In this document: positions 4,179 to 5,145 of the stretch, piece by piece
Numbering within the stretch: position 1 is the stretch's first letter
How the letters are laid out: every line of letters starts with the position of its first letter
From: Proteobacteria bacterium UBA2383
GTDB taxonomy: Bacteria > Pseudomonadota > Gammaproteobacteria > Competibacterales > Competibacteraceae
NCBI GenBank assembly: GCA_002343485.1
Contig: DDST01000109.1
Location: 1-5,145, forward strand
Direction: 5' to 3'
DNA: 5,145 nucleotides
The notes under the pieces: model-generated
Databases searched by the model: none
Told to the model about the DNA's origin: nothing
Seen by the model: only the letters and a program-made list of their open reading frames with translations
Made by a program: the position numbers and the translations under genes

Positions 4179-4694
4179 CTACTCCACGCCTCCATCAGCA
4201 CCACCAACCGCCGCCGAATCTCTCAGCATCAGCGGATAACCCAGCCCGCGCAACGTCGCTGTCACCTCTCTGATCGCCTCCCCCATCACCGCCCCCACTT
4301 CTGGCGACAATTCAATCCCCAACTCCATATCCAGCGGCACGATGCCAATCAGCGTGACGGCGCGCGGCGCTTCATCGCTCAGCGTCAAAGTCGCCAACAC
4401 ATCGGCCAAACCGAGTTGATGGGGAGAAAAGCGGGTTTGAAACAAGGCGGGGACTTCGGCGTCGGTGAGCTTGATCACCGTCCCTGGCGGCGCATCGTCC
4501 TTGATTGCATCGCAAATCAGCAAATGATCGCAACCGGCGATCACATTCAACAACTCCATGCCGGCGGTGCCGCCATCGACCACCTCGATTTCCGGCGGCA
4601 AGGCGTAGCGTTCGGCCAGGGCCTCGACCACCCGCACTCCCACGCCTTCATCGCGGAGCAGGATATTGCCGAGGCCCAGCACCACCACCCGCAT
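4179..4694 (-). CDS. hupD: [NiFe]-hydrogenase maturation endopeptidase (HyaD/HupD/HybD family)
   Basis: This is a 171-residue protein of normal family length. It opens with MRVVVLGLGNILLRDEGVGVRV, the family's N-terminal signature. The three nickel-sensing ligands known from E. coli HybD are recognisable as E16 (RDEGVG), D62 (LICDAI) and H92 (FSPHQLGL). The enzyme checks that nickel has been inserted in the large subunit, then cuts after the last His of the DPCxxCxxH motif to release a short C-terminal peptide and lock the active site. Its substrate is encoded immediately upstream with no intergenic base (TGA then ATG), and AAGG lies 8 bases before the start. Translation is surely coupled. 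The usual next operon genes (hyaE/hupG-type and hyp genes) do not follow; the cassette array does. Confidence 0.93.
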   Translation of the reverse strand: MRVVVLGLGNILLRDEGVGVRVVEALAERYALPPEIEVVDGGTAGMELLNVIAGCDHLLICDAIKDDAPPGTVIKLTDAEVPALFQTRFSPHQLGLADVLATLTLSDEAPRAVTLIGIVPLDMELGIELSPEVGAVMGEAIREVTATLRGLGYPLMLRDSAAVGGADGGVE

Positions 4695-5144
4695 TCAGAT
4701 CGCCTTGACCTGAACGATGGGCCGCCGCTTGCTGTCGGTGAGATGGATGGCGCAGGCCAAACACGGGTCGAAGGAATGCACCGTGCGCAATACTTCCAAC
4801 GGCAATTCCGCGTTGGCGACCGGATTGTCGAACAAGGACGCCTCGTAAGGGCCGGGCGCGTCGTTATCGTCGCGCGGGCCGGCATTCCAGGTGCTCGGCA
4901 CCACCGCCTGATAGTTCTTGATCTTGCCGTTTTCGATCACCGCCCAATGCGACAGCACCCCGCGCGGCGCTTCGTGATAGCCGAAACCGCGAATCTCGCC
5001 CTTGGGAAATACCGGCCGGTTGAAGGTGTCGAAGTCGCCCTTGCTGATATTGTCGATCAACAATTGCCATTGATTTTGCAGCGATTCCAGCAGCACCGCG
5101 CACCGTATCGCGCGCGCGGCAATCCGGCCGATGGTCGAATGCAG
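4695..5144 (-). CDS. hupL: [NiFe]-hydrogenase large subunit, C-terminal part (partial)
   Basis: The frame is open to the window edge, giving the last 149 residues of a protein normally about 570-600 long. The GTG at 5094-5096 is an internal Val codon and not the start, because upstream codons (HSTIGRIAARAI) still match the family. Visible motifs include GEIRGFGYHEAPRG with its conserved EAPRG, VVPSTWNAGPRD and SFDPCLACAIH, whose two cysteines bind the Ni-Fe(CN)2CO centre. The 15-residue tail from LTDSKRR to VKAI follows that His and is the peptide removed by the neighbouring protease. This resembles membrane-bound group 1 uptake enzymes (HyaB/HupL/HynL), which oxidise H2 and pass electrons via the small subunit to the quinone pool. 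The small subunit and any cytochrome b lie outside the window. Confidence 0.95.
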   Translation of the reverse strand: MHSTIGRIAARAIRCAVLLESLQNQWQLLIDNISKGDFDTFNRPVFPKGEIRGFGYHEAPRGVLSHWAVIENGKIKNYQAVVPSTWNAGPRDDNDAPGPYEASLFDNPVANAELPLEVLRTVHSFDPCLACAIHLTDSKRRPIVQVKAI

Positions 5145-5145
5145 C

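Overview
The window looks like a gammaproteobacterial chromosome segment. The right end carries a group-1-type uptake [NiFe]-hydrogenase large subunit and its maturation protease, in GC-rich codons. The left end carries the tail of a CBS-domain protein. This placement is inferred from protein style only; no lineage marker is present.

Layout, left to right: (1) 1-186, the C-terminus of a CBS-domain protein, + strand. (2) 187-718, no intact gene but relics of transposition genes on the - strand: a possible TnpB C-terminal piece with a long hairpin (274-317), and the N-terminal helix-turn-helix part of an IS3-type transposase (469-621). (3) 719-1311, a complete vapBC toxin-antitoxin pair, + strand. 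(4) 1332-4043, an array of three integron gene cassettes, all with genes on the - strand. (5) 4044-4178, AT-rich non-coding DNA. (6) 4179-5144, the hydrogenase genes, - strand.

The array is the centre of the window. In cassette order (right to left) it holds a 460-residue protein ending in a LAS-type zinc peptidase domain, a small two-helix membrane protein resembling SLATT effectors, and a VOC/glyoxalase-fold protein. Each gene ends 7-11 bases before an attC R'' box. The first seven bases of each cassette are the exact complement of the R'' box of its own attC, which is the signature of cassettes that once circularised. No integrase gene or convincing attI is visible, so within this window it behaves as a CALIN (attC cluster lacking an integrase).

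The attC after the peptidase gene is abnormal. It is about 212 bases long and contains two separate L'/L'' stems, each with the hallmark extrahelical G. It also contains a chain of small hairpins closed by C-GAA-G or C-GAG-G, the very stable d(GNA) mini-hairpin class. The attC after the VOC gene is cut in half and runs directly into the convergent vapBC pair.

The cassette genes are probably accessory or defence and competition functions. The hydrogenase pair forms an ordinary tight operon in which the protease trims the large subunit's C-terminus.
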